A model generated the notes under the pieces. That model was given only the letters and a program-made list of their open reading frames with translations. It searched no databases and was not told where the DNA came from. Source: Proteobacteria bacterium UBA6921 (GTDB taxonomy: Bacteria > Pseudomonadota > Gammaproteobacteria > SG8-11). Taken from it: DNA of 11,079 nucleotides. Made by a program: the position numbers and the translations under genes. Below, in pieces: positions 1-6,894 of the stretch. How positions within the stretch are numbered: the first letter of the stretch is position 1; each line of letters begins with the position of its first letter. Where the stretch lies: NCBI GenBank assembly GCA_002450895.1, contig DKAR01000043.1:13238-24316 (forward strand), in the 5' to 3' direction.

Positions 1-569
1 AAAACTGCCCACCATACGGCAACAGTAATAAATGAAATCCGCACCGCGGCGCCGGCGTCCGATAATCCGAACGTCTCCGGCTTTAAAGTCATCCAGACGT
101 TGACCGCAAACAGCAATCCACCGCCCAGGTAGCCCATTGCATAACCGAGTGCCGACACCACATCGCGTTTTTCTTCCGGCGACACAACGACGAGGAGCGA
201 ATCGTAAAAAACGTTGCCCCCCAGAAAGCCCAACGACGCCAGGACGTACAGCGCAATCGCAGTGCTCCAATCTCCCCGCTCCACAAAATAGAGCGAGCCG
301 GTCATCACGATACCCAGCGCTGCAAAAACGAAGAGAAATTTCTTGCGCGCCCCCGCGCCGTCGGCAATTGCTCCAAGAATGGGCGAAATGGCCGCAACAA
401 CGATGCTGGCGAGTGAATTAGCGATACCAAGTGAAAACGTACTCTGGGTAACGTCTGCGCCCGCGCTCCAATATTGCTTGAAGAACACCGGAAAAAATCC
501 GGCCATGACGGTAGTCGCATAGGCAGAATTCGCCCAATCGTAAAAAGCCCAAGCGAGCCGCTGGCGCAT
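1..569 (-). CDS. UMF1-family MFS permease, N-terminal part (cut by window edge)
   Basis: Reading leftwards from an ATG at 569-567, the frame stays open for 189 codons to the window edge, so the C-terminal half is missing. The N-terminus carries the FYDWANSAYATTV motif (residues 9-21), characteristic of the UMF1/Atg22-like branch of the major facilitator superfamily. Hydrophobic membrane segments follow. A short basic loop with D-G-A-G-A-R-K-K between helices 2 and 3 matches the MFS A-like loop. A second typical stretch, S-P-E-E-K-R-D-V-V-S-A-L-G-Y-A, lies further in. Full-length relatives have roughly 400-450 residues and about 12 helices. The protein is an inner-membrane transporter; its substrate cannot be told from sequence. 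No strong Shine-Dalgarno precedes the ATG, and an in-frame TTG three codons upstream is an alternative start. The gene is divergent from the FimV-like gene. The family call is firm, the substrate unknown. Confidence 0.88.
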   Translation of the reverse strand, partial: MRQRLAWAFYDWANSAYATTVMAGFFPVFFKQYWSAGADVTQSTFSLGIANSLASIVVAAISPILGAIADGAGARKKFLFVFAALGIVMTGSLYFVERGDWSTAIALYVLASLGFLGGNVFYDSLLVVVSPEEKRDVVSALGYAMGYLGGGLLFAVNVWMTLKPETFGLSDAGAAVRISFITVAVWWAV

Positions 570-648
570 AGTTTTCAAACGATTTGGGCCTGGTTCACAC
601 CTGTCTTAAGCAAAACGACGACAACATCGCAGCTCTGAATCATAGGTA

Positions 649-677
649 TTGATCCCCCGGGGTTTTTCTCGTTTAAT
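649..677 (+). promoter_or_regulatory. Candidate sigma70 promoter of the FimV-like gene
   Basis: TTGATC at 649-654 (4/6 to the -35 consensus) is followed after exactly 17 bp by TTTAAT at 672-677 (5/6 to the -10 consensus). The expected transcription start near 684 leaves a leader of about 32 nt before the ATG at 716. This is the best pair in the 146-bp divergent gap at 570-715. I found no comparably good promoter for the leftward MFS gene there; TATGAT on the minus strand at 644-639 has no matching -35. Confidence 0.5.
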
Positions 678-715
678 CCGGACAGTCTTCCACGGTCCTC
701 CGAGAATAGACGCAA

Positions 716-1411
716 ATGAAACCTTTTGCCGCTCAACCCCAACTTTTACGCTCTGCATCCCTCTTGCTTGTGCTTGCCACTACTACCGCCTCCTACGCGG
801 CCGATGTGACCACACCAATGCCTGAAGAAATGCCGCCGGTAACAGAAGCCCCAGCTCCCGATGTAACCGATGTAGTCGGAAGTGAGAACGCAAGCGCAGA
901 GGTCAACACACCCGCTCCCGAAGCGGAAGTCACCGAACCTACTCTTCCAGCGGAATACGGCCCAACCAAGAAAGGCGATGCAATCATGGGCATCGCAAAG
1001 CGCTTGGCAGCTGAGGGTCCCATTACCGCAGACCAGCTGGCGTGGGCAATGTATCAGTCGAACAAGGCGGCCTTCGAGGCGGCCGACATCACCCGCCTTC
1101 GCGCCGGCCAAACGCTGGCCATACCGGCGCTAGACGAAATCCAAGCCACCGAGTCCGACGCGGCCAAGAGCGAAATCGAGAAACTTTTGCAGGCGTCAAG
1201 AAACCGCCCCGCACCAAAGCCAAAAGACCCCGTTGTTGCCAAATTGCGCTCACAAATCGCGGAGACCAAGCGAGATTCAGAAGAAAACGCCAAAGAGCAG
1301 GCCCTTCTGAAGCGCCGTTTGCAGGAAATTGAAAAGGAAATCCAGAAGTTGCTTAAGGCTAACGCTGAGCGGGATGTCGCGCTTCGCAAACAAGCCAGCG
1401 CTGCCAAGTAG
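716..1411 (+). CDS. Short secreted FimV-type-domain protein with coiled-coil tail
   Basis: The product has 231 aa. Residues 1-28 look like a signal peptide: basic start, hydrophobic core L-L-L-V-L-A, likely cut after S-Y-A. An acidic, proline-rich linker spans about residues 30-79. Residues 80-138 match the FimV/HubP N-terminal domain: Y81-G-P, then G87-D..I-A-K-R-L, Q107-L..A-M-Y-Q-S-N, and I125-T-R-L-R-A-G-Q-T-L-x-I-P. Residues about 170-231 are a highly charged predicted coiled coil ending in a lysine. FimV proteins are much longer, with a transmembrane helix and a cytoplasmic TPR-like C-terminus that recruits polar factors; both are absent here. This looks like a periplasmic mini-FimV, perhaps binding peptidoglycan. 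GAGAA at 702-706, nine bases before the ATG, is an acceptable ribosome binding site. The job is inferred only from the domain. Confidence 0.82.
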   Translation: MKPFAAQPQLLRSASLLLVLATTTASYAADVTTPMPEEMPPVTEAPAPDVTDVVGSENASAEVNTPAPEAEVTEPTLPAEYGPTKKGDAIMGIAKRLAAEGPITADQLAWAMYQSNKAAFEAADITRLRAGQTLAIPALDEIQATESDAAKSEIEKLLQASRNRPAPKPKDPVVAKLRSQIAETKRDSEENAKEQALLKRRLQEIEKEIQKLLKANAERDVALRKQASAAK

Positions 1412-1462
1412 TCGTTACGTAGTGAAATAGCCGTTCTTCAAAAGTCATACAGTCCTGCAGTT

Positions 1463-1497
1463 CGCCAACGTCTTGGCGTGGCCGCTCCTCCTGCGGC
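1463..1497 (+). other. Two adjacent short inverted repeats between the FimV-like and double-receiver genes
   Basis: CGCCAA-CGTC-TTGGCG (1463-1478) is a perfect 6-bp stem with a 4-nt loop. GCCGC-TCCTCCT-GCGGC (1481-1497) is a perfect 5-bp stem right behind it. No T-run follows, so neither is a standard intrinsic terminator. They could attenuate read-through from the FimV-like gene, act as a binding site, or be chance in GC-rich DNA. The rest of the 1412-1611 gap holds only a weak promoter-like pair. Confidence 0.35.
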
Positions 1498-1501
1498 TGC
1501 C

Positions 1502-1529
1502 TTGGCGGCGCGATGGATTATGTTAATAT
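1502..1529 (+). promoter_or_regulatory. Weak promoter-like pair upstream of the double-receiver gene
   Basis: TTGGCG at 1502-1507 and TAATAT at 1524-1529 are 16 bp apart; each matches its consensus at 4 of 6 bases. Transcription would start near 1536, downstream of the ATG at 1513 but upstream of the ATG at 1612, which agrees with 1612 being the real start. Co-transcription from the FimV-like gene across the 200-bp gap is equally possible. Confidence 0.25.
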
Positions 1530-1611
1530 CCAAACCAATCGCCTCAGCTATTCAACAAGCGCAGATTTTAAGGCGCGAGGCACAGATGGGTTGCTGCAAG
1601 GGGTACGGTCT

Positions 1612-3237
1612 ATGGCTATCGCTAACAAGCATCACTCCTCGATGCGCGTTGCAGTCGTTTCGGCATCACGAGCACAGCGCGAATCACTCAAGTCCCTGAT
1701 CGAAGACAATGGCCCCAAGGTCGTCACCGTAACGACGATGACCGACTATCTGGCCCGTCCGGAAAGCGTAAAATCCGACGTCCTTCTGATAGACCTCGCG
1801 CAGGCCACGGACTTCGAGCTGGAGCATGTCTCCGACCTTGTTGCTTCCGCAAAAATTCCGGTGCTTTTAAATGAAAGCCCGAACATACCCACGATGCCCG
1901 GCCCCTATCGCGACGACTGGGCCAACAATCTCATCGGCAAACTGGTTGACCTTGCAGAACAAGGTGGCGCCCCTAAGGCTCGCGGAATTCTAGATCGACC
2001 GCGATATGTGCAAAATTCCAGTTATCGATTGCCCAAAGTAATGATTCTGTCTCGGTCCAAGACGCGCCGACGCGTTCTTGAACTGATCCTCATAAACCAG
2101 GGATTTCAGGAGACGCACGAAGCAAACTACGACAAGAAATACGCTCTGACACGCCCTGGTGCCGTCGACATCTTTGTGCTCGATGAACACAACCTCGGCC
2201 CCGATGAGAAACCGGCATTTGATGCCATTGTCGCGCAGACCAACGTTCCGGTGACCCAATGCAACAGCTCACAAATTCCGACCGATGCAGGCGAGCGTCG
2301 TCAATGGGGTCAAAAGTTTGCAGCGCAACTCATACAACTGCACAAGAAGCAGCACCCGATTTCGGATGCCCTTCGGTCCAGATCGGACGACAATCTTTCC
2401 GCAGTTTGGGCGCAAGAAACGTCAAGCGATGCTATTGATCACGCTGCCGCGCAAAGCGACTGGGGTGATCGTATGGCAGCGAAATTGGCGCGAATTCGCA
2501 TGAGCATCAAATCCAATCGCGACGACTTTATGGCTGAAACTCGGACCCACACGTTCGGGAAGAGTAGCTCGGAAGTCGCCACCATCGAGGAACAACCCGA
2601 ACGGGCAAAGATTGTTCCAATTACAGAGCAGGTCTCCGCCAGCATTGCGGAGGCGAAACGCGAAAGTGCCGAATTGCAACAACGCATCGCGAAAGAGCTC
2701 GAACGTGATCTCAAATATTTGCGCCCGGAGACTGCGGCGGCTTTGCGAAAGGTCAAAGACAATGAGCTTCATGCGCAAACAGACACTGCGGGTCATGAAA
2801 TTCCAAATGAAAAGGCAAAGACGCTGACACCGACAACCACGGAACTTGAACTCGTCGACGCCAGCAATCTTGAGAACCTGCCGCGCACGCCTCATCCCGG
2901 AGAACATCCCGCCGCCGCACGATCGTCAGCAAGTGCAGATCAGCAAGCCGCCGAGATCGCGCGCGTTTTTGATTTAAACGATCAGATGAACCGCGCGGAT
3001 GAGGCCCTCATAAACAAGGCCAAAAAGGACGCTGCTGAATTCAGTTTTTCGAAACTCGAAATCGTCGATGACGGAGGCAATCCGTTTGTTCGCAAGCCGT
3101 CGGGTGCCAAGAAACTTTCACCGAAAGCGCCTGCAGCCAAAAAAGTCTCGAAGGCGTACCGGAGCAAGAGCCCATTGGCGCGTATTATCAATACGATTCA
3201 CGACATCCAGAAGAAAATGCCGAAGATCTTCAATTGA
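1612..3237 (+). CDS. Tandem degenerate receiver-like (CheB/ChpB N-terminal-like) protein with charged linker and basic tail
   Basis: I chose the ATG at 1612 (541 aa) because AAGGGG lies at 1598-1603, eight bases upstream. The in-frame ATG at 1513 would add 33 residues without a clear ribosome site. Residues 11-117 and 141-247 each look like a CheY-type alpha/beta receiver: strand 1 R-V-A-V-V-S-A-S and K-V-M-I-L-S-R-S, strand 3 D-V-L-L-I-D61 and D-I-F-V-L-D191, strand 4 I-P-V-L-L-N and V-P-V-T-Q-C. Each has an aspartate in the phospho-acceptor position but lacks the acidic pair after strand 1, so normal Mg-dependent phosphorylation is doubtful. They resemble N-terminal domains of CheB/ChpB-like methylesterases of pilus chemosensory systems, but no methylesterase domain follows. 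Instead there is a long charged, partly coiled-coil region (about 285-490) and a strongly basic end with L-A-R-I-I-N-T-I-H-D-I-Q-K-K. No signal peptide or membrane helix is seen, so it is probably cytoplasmic. Function unknown. Confidence 0.7.
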   Translation: MAIANKHHSSMRVAVVSASRAQRESLKSLIEDNGPKVVTVTTMTDYLARPESVKSDVLLIDLAQATDFELEHVSDLVASAKIPVLLNESPNIPTMPGPYRDDWANNLIGKLVDLAEQGGAPKARGILDRPRYVQNSSYRLPKVMILSRSKTRRRVLELILINQGFQETHEANYDKKYALTRPGAVDIFVLDEHNLGPDEKPAFDAIVAQTNVPVTQCNSSQIPTDAGERRQWGQKFAAQLIQLHKKQHPISDALRSRSDDNLSAVWAQETSSDAIDHAAAQSDWGDRMAAKLARIRMSIKSNRDDFMAETRTHTFGKSSSEVATIEEQPERAKIVPITEQVSASIAEAKRESAELQQRIAKELERDLKYLRPETAAALRKVKDNELHAQTDTAGHEIPNEKAKTLTPTTTELELVDASNLENLPRTPHPGEHPAAARSSASADQQAAEIARVFDLNDQMNRADEALINKAKKDAAEFSFSKLEIVDDGGNPFVRKPSGAKKLSPKAPAAKKVSKAYRSKSPLARIINTIHDIQKKMPKIFN

Positions 3238-3249
3238 AACCGGAAGCCT

Positions 3250-4296
3250 CTATTTTCCAGCCTTAACCAAAACGTCGGCGTTGGGCTTTTGCATCAGGAG
3301 CGCCTTCGCTTCGGGTACAACGAATGCCCACGCGGCGAGTTTGTTGACTCCCTCTACGGTTTTCTTTGCGTCTTCGGCGGAGCCGGGGTTTTCCGCGATT
3401 GAAGCGCTGTAGCTCACGATCCATTTGTCTTCGTGCTGAGACAATTTCGACTTTACCGTAACACCATCGAAAGTTTGGTATTCGCCAAACGACGTTCCCT
3501 TCTCTTCAAACAGGCTCGGTGCGTTGGCCAGCACATCGTCCGGGACAACATGCTCCAAGGCAGATGCCATGTCGTCGAGTCGCGCCTGCGAACGAATGGT
3601 AAAACCCGCCGGGAGCGGACGATATTGGAAGCCCTTGTCATCCGGCTTGTCGCGAAAAATCAGATATTGCTCACCCGATGCCAGAACGAATTTCATGCTC
3701 TTGACGCGGGAACGGAAGATATCAACGACCCGCGCCTTGTCGATAAAAGCTGAGGTCTCCGTGGGAACTGTCAACGTGCCCTGCACCAGCCAGGATTGCT
3801 GTTCGTTCAATCGACGGACATACAACATGGGTTTTGTCGCATCCGCTCCCTCATAAGTGTTCCCAACAACCAACGACGCGCGCACCGCGCCATCCGGTCC
3901 TTTCAGCGTAACGCCCACACCGGTGGCTTCGGGTCCTGCAGGATCTTCCACGCCGATTTTTTCGTATTGATCCTGGCGCGATGTTTTGCTTTCAACCGCT
4001 TTCAGCTCTACAAGCGCGAATACCAGATTTCGGATGGCATCGACGTTCGCCGGAAAATTAGCGCGCTCAGCAATGACCCACTGCTCTCCCTGACGAAGCA
4101 GCGTGATCTTTGTGCTGCCCTTGATAATCTCTACCGTTGAAATGTCGTTAGCCTGTTGGCTTAACGTCGGAAAGAATGCCTCACCCAGGACGGTGTCGCT
4201 CACTGTCTTCGATTGATGCATATTGATCGCCAAAGCGCCAACCAGAATCAGAAGTGTTGCAGCTCCCAGTAACCCGATCGTTTTCGAATTCATCAT
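3250..4296 (-). CDS. DUF4340 protein, last gene of a Gld-type ABC operon
   Basis: The product has 348 aa from the ATG at 4296-4294. The frame is open 13 codons further, but TGAGG sits six bases before this ATG and the N-terminal helix then begins properly. An ATG immediately after (4293) is an alternative. Residues about 7-25 form one membrane anchor (I-G-L-L-G-A-A-T-L-L-I-L-V-G-A-L-A-I). The rest would be periplasmic. The pattern V-E-I-I-K-G..I-T-L-L-R-Q-G-E-Q-W-V-I-A-E-R followed by N-F-P-A-N-V-D-A-I-R-N-L is typical of DUF4340 proteins, which have W-x-V beta-rich repeats and commonly sit beside GldG-like genes. Eight bases separate it from the stop of the GldG-like gene. It converges on the double-receiver gene with a 12-bp gap. 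The molecular role is not established; a substrate-binding or assembly partner of the transporter is inferred. Confidence 0.85.
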   Translation of the reverse strand: MMNSKTIGLLGAATLLILVGALAINMHQSKTVSDTVLGEAFFPTLSQQANDISTVEIIKGSTKITLLRQGEQWVIAERANFPANVDAIRNLVFALVELKAVESKTSRQDQYEKIGVEDPAGPEATGVGVTLKGPDGAVRASLVVGNTYEGADATKPMLYVRRLNEQQSWLVQGTLTVPTETSAFIDKARVVDIFRSRVKSMKFVLASGEQYLIFRDKPDDKGFQYRPLPAGFTIRSQARLDDMASALEHVVPDDVLANAPSLFEEKGTSFGEYQTFDGVTVKSKLSQHEDKWIVSYSASIAENPGSAEDAKKTVEGVNKLAAWAFVVPEAKALLMQKPNADVLVKAGK

Positions 4297-4304
4297 CGAT
4301 ATCC

Positions 4305-6155
4305 TCAGGCCTGAATCCGCCGCTGGCGCATCCAACCGATGACCAGCGCAAGAATGATGACGATAACCGGGACGAGCCCGATATTGATGAATTTCAACTG
4401 CGATCCCAGCGACTCAATGTTCTTGCGCAATTCGTGCTGCACGCCACGCAGATCCTTGCGGATACGAACCTGTTCAGCCCTGAAGTTTTCCATCTCCTGC
4501 CGCTGTTCGCTACTGAGAAGAACTGCATTGCCTGCCTGCTTCTGCGTCTGCAATTCCTTGATCTTGCGTTCGGTATCTTCCAATTTCGCCCGCAGTTCTT
4601 TTTCCTTGTCCAGGTAGCGCTGTTCTGCTTCGCGCTGCAGCTCCTTCACTTTCTCGAAAGGTCGTGAGAACACGCCGCGGCTGCGAAGTCCGATCAGATC
4701 TGAACTCCCGCTGAGATTATCGAGAGCGTTTACGACGAACGTGCCGTTATTGGCCCGGGGAATGGCGACGCGCTGACCGAAGAAGTTGCGGACGTCCACC
4801 CAAAAGCGGTCAGCCAGCATATCGACGTCGGCAACTACTACAACGTTGATGGTGTCCTTCGCTTCTGCAAGGTGTGCTGGCGCTGAATCAACCTTCACCG
4901 GCGCGTGTGGGAACGCCGATTTAGCCTTCCCTGAAATACGCGCGGCCAGCATGAGTTTTGATCCACCGGACTTGTATGTCTTGAGCAATTCCATCGGATT
5001 CGGCGACTGGAATAGCGCGTTGCTCACCAGTGCTGCACGATCGCTCGTTTCAATCAGCGGAGTGACGGTCAACCCGGTTCCTTCCTTCTTTTTAAGTGCT
5101 CCGGGCGTCGCCATGTTGATCTGGTCCAATCCGCCGGCAATAAAATCCTCGCGGTTGAAATTGGAGGGCTTCAGCGACAACCACGCAACATAGTCGACGG
5201 ATTGTGGCTGCAATCCGCCGGATACAGTCACACGCGTCGCGGATTGGATATCCGTAACAATGTTTTCACCGTCCATCTCGACGCCCCATGCGTCCAGAAG
5301 CAGTCTCGGATTGGACTCGGAAGGTCCGCCGGACTGACGGGCCATCATGTCTTCCTCTGCAAGCGGATCAACAAACATCAGGACGCGGCCACCCCGCAGA
5401 GCAAACTGATCGATAGCGTACAGGGTCTTGTCGGACAAACCGCGCGGATGAACCACCATGATCACTTCAATATCTTCGGGAACCTGATCCACGTCGGTGC
5501 CAAGAAAACGCAGTGAAAACGTCTGGCGCATGACGTTCAGTACCGCCCATTCCGTTGCCGGTCGCATCGGCATTCCCGCGCCGGGGGGCATGCCCTCAAT
5601 CGGAAGCGTGCTGATAATGCCGACAGGTTTCTTTTCCGGACGCGACAGGTTGTAAATCAATCGCGTAATGTCATATTCCAGCGATTGTTCACGGTCGATC
5701 TGAAAGAACGGAATGATTTCCTTCTCGTCGGTGCCACCGGATCCCACCAGTCCGAAATAAACCAACGTTCCTGCGCTGTCGATGGGCACACCCTGCAGCC
5801 GGTTCTGGACGGCCTGATCTTCCTCATCGGAGAACGGTTCCGGATCCGCGACCAGCAACTTAATCTTGCCATTCGAGTTGGACTCGAACTCTTCAAGCAG
5901 ATCGCGCACGCGATTGGCGTAGTTCGTCAGCGAAGGCGAATTCACCGCAAGCTTGTCCGAGAAGAAAAACCTTAGCGTGATGGTCTCGGGAAGATTCTTC
6001 AGAATGTTTTTCGTGCCGTCCGCCAGCGTATAAAACTTGGACGACGTCATGTCAATTCGCGATGACGTGAACAACGCACTTGCCAACGCATTGATCGCCA
6101 GCAGGAGCACCACGATAAAGATCAAACCCAGGGCCGAATAGAGGCGCTTATTCAT
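4305..6155 (-). CDS. GldG-like ABC transporter auxiliary protein (ABC_transp_aux / DUF7088 type)
   Basis: The product has 616 aa. Residues 7-29 are an N-terminal membrane helix. R33-I-D-M-T-S-S-K-F-Y-T-L-A-D-G-T-K-N-I-L and the following T-L-R-F-F-F-S are the hallmark GldG-family start. A large extracytoplasmic domain follows, with D-R-E-Q-S-L-E-Y-D-I-T-R-L-I-Y-N-L and K-K-P-V-G-I-I-S-T-L-P-I-E-G. Residues about 500-585 are a long charged coiled coil, and about 590-610 form a second membrane helix just before a basic cytoplasmic end (R-Q-R-R). In Bacteroidota GldG works with GldA and GldF in gliding; proteobacterial relatives are uncharacterised. The start ATG (6155) is four bases after the permease stop, so translation is probably coupled. 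Family call firm, function unknown. Confidence 0.9.
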   Translation of the reverse strand: MNKRLYSALGLIFIVVLLLAINALASALFTSSRIDMTSSKFYTLADGTKNILKNLPETITLRFFFSDKLAVNSPSLTNYANRVRDLLEEFESNSNGKIKLLVADPEPFSDEEDQAVQNRLQGVPIDSAGTLVYFGLVGSGGTDEKEIIPFFQIDREQSLEYDITRLIYNLSRPEKKPVGIISTLPIEGMPPGAGMPMRPATEWAVLNVMRQTFSLRFLGTDVDQVPEDIEVIMVVHPRGLSDKTLYAIDQFALRGGRVLMFVDPLAEEDMMARQSGGPSESNPRLLLDAWGVEMDGENIVTDIQSATRVTVSGGLQPQSVDYVAWLSLKPSNFNREDFIAGGLDQINMATPGALKKKEGTGLTVTPLIETSDRAALVSNALFQSPNPMELLKTYKSGGSKLMLAARISGKAKSAFPHAPVKVDSAPAHLAEAKDTINVVVVADVDMLADRFWVDVRNFFGQRVAIPRANNGTFVVNALDNLSGSSDLIGLRSRGVFSRPFEKVKELQREAEQRYLDKEKELRAKLEDTERKIKELQTQKQAGNAVLLSSEQRQEMENFRAEQVRIRKDLRGVQHELRKNIESLGSQLKFINIGLVPVIVIILALVIGWMRQRRIQA

Positions 6156-6159
6156 GGGA

Positions 6160-6894
6160 CTAGTCCGCCTTCTTCATTTCAACGAGGATCACATTGGCGA
6201 ACAGCCAGCATGCGATAAACGAACCGAAAAAGATCACGTCACGCAAATCGATGACCCCTTTGGTGATGGAATCGAAATGTGTCCAGAAACTCAGATACGC
6301 AATCGACATAACGACGCCGTGCGGCAGCCAGCCACGGAAGAAATCGAGCACCAGCGGAAAGCCGCTGAGAATAAAGCCGAAGCACAGCACCACCGTGATG
6401 ACAAAGGCAATCACCTGATTACGCGTCAGCGACGAAATCGCAGCGCCTACTGCCAGAAACGCTCCCGCCATCAGCAGGCTGCCCAAATATCCGGCCAGGA
6501 TGACCGGATTGTCCGGATCGCCGAGATAGTTCACGGTGATCCAGATTGGGAACGTGAGAAACAGCGCGATGGTTGTGAATGCCCAGGCCGCCAGGAATTT
6601 TCCCAGCACCGCCTGCCATGTCGAAATCGGCAAGGTCATCAGCAATTCGATGGTTCCCGCTTTGCGTTCCTCCGACCATAAGCGCATCGAAAGCGCCGGA
6701 ATCAGGAACAGATAAAGCCAGGGATGATAGAGAAAGAACGGTTGCAGATCCGCCTGCCCACGCTCATAGAAACCGCCCAGATAAAACGTGAACACGCCGG
6801 TGAGTGCAAGGAAGATCACGATAAAAACATAAGCGACCGGTGTGGCGAAGTAATTCGCCAGTTCGCGCCGCGCGATGGCCATGATGTTGTTCAT
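6160..6894 (-). CDS. ABC-2-type permease, GldF-like
   Basis: The product has 244 aa with about six hydrophobic helices. After helix 2 comes M-R-L-W-S-E-E-R-K-A-G-T-I-E-L-L-M-T-L-P-I-S, the cytoplasmic coupling motif of ABC-2 permeases of the GldF/NosY type, which contacts the ATPase. The N-terminus M-N-N-I-M-A-I-A-R-R-E-L-A-N-Y-F is the usual amphipathic elbow. The length is normal for a half-transporter, so a homodimer is expected. Its ATG overlaps the ATPase stop (ATGA at 6894-6891), and GGAGG seven bases upstream is a strong ribosome site. It forms the membrane channel of the complex with the ATPase and GldG-like protein. Substrate unknown; export or an energised envelope function is inferred. 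Confidence 0.93.
   Translation of the reverse strand: MNNIMAIARRELANYFATPVAYVFIVIFLALTGVFTFYLGGFYERGQADLQPFFLYHPWLYLFLIPALSMRLWSEERKAGTIELLMTLPISTWQAVLGKFLAAWAFTTIALFLTFPIWITVNYLGDPDNPVILAGYLGSLLMAGAFLAVGAAISSLTRNQVIAFVITVVLCFGFILSGFPLVLDFFRGWLPHGVVMSIAYLSFWTHFDSITKGVIDLRDVIFFGSFIACWLFANVILVEMKKAD

Noticed and set aside
654..667. CCCCCGGGG followed by TTTTT as an intrinsic terminator
   Set aside because: The palindrome has no loop and so cannot form a usable hairpin. It lies between the -35 and -10 of a better promoter candidate.
1513..1611. Longer start for the double-receiver protein
   Set aside because: The 33 extra residues have no recognisable structure and no clear ribosome site, whereas the ATG at 1612 has AAGGGG at good spacing.
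2422..2907. 161-codon minus-strand frame inside the double-receiver gene
   Set aside because: It lies wholly inside the plus-strand coding region with no promoter, ribosome site or recognisable domain.
3222..3238. Overlapping palindromes GAAGATCTTC and TTCAATTGAA as a bidirectional terminator
   Set aside because: Both are loopless palindromes, partly inside the coding end, with only about three pairs possible in a hairpin and no T-run.
4254..4667. 137-codon plus-strand frame across the DUF4340/GldG junction
   Set aside because: It overlaps two well-supported minus-strand genes. Its hydrophobic look comes from the complement of the coiled coil.
6154..6681. Long plus-strand open frame (175 codons) opposite the permease
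   Set aside because: It is antisense to a clear ABC-2 permease and is rich in H, Q, R and D in the manner of a complementary frame of membrane helices. It has no recognisable domain.
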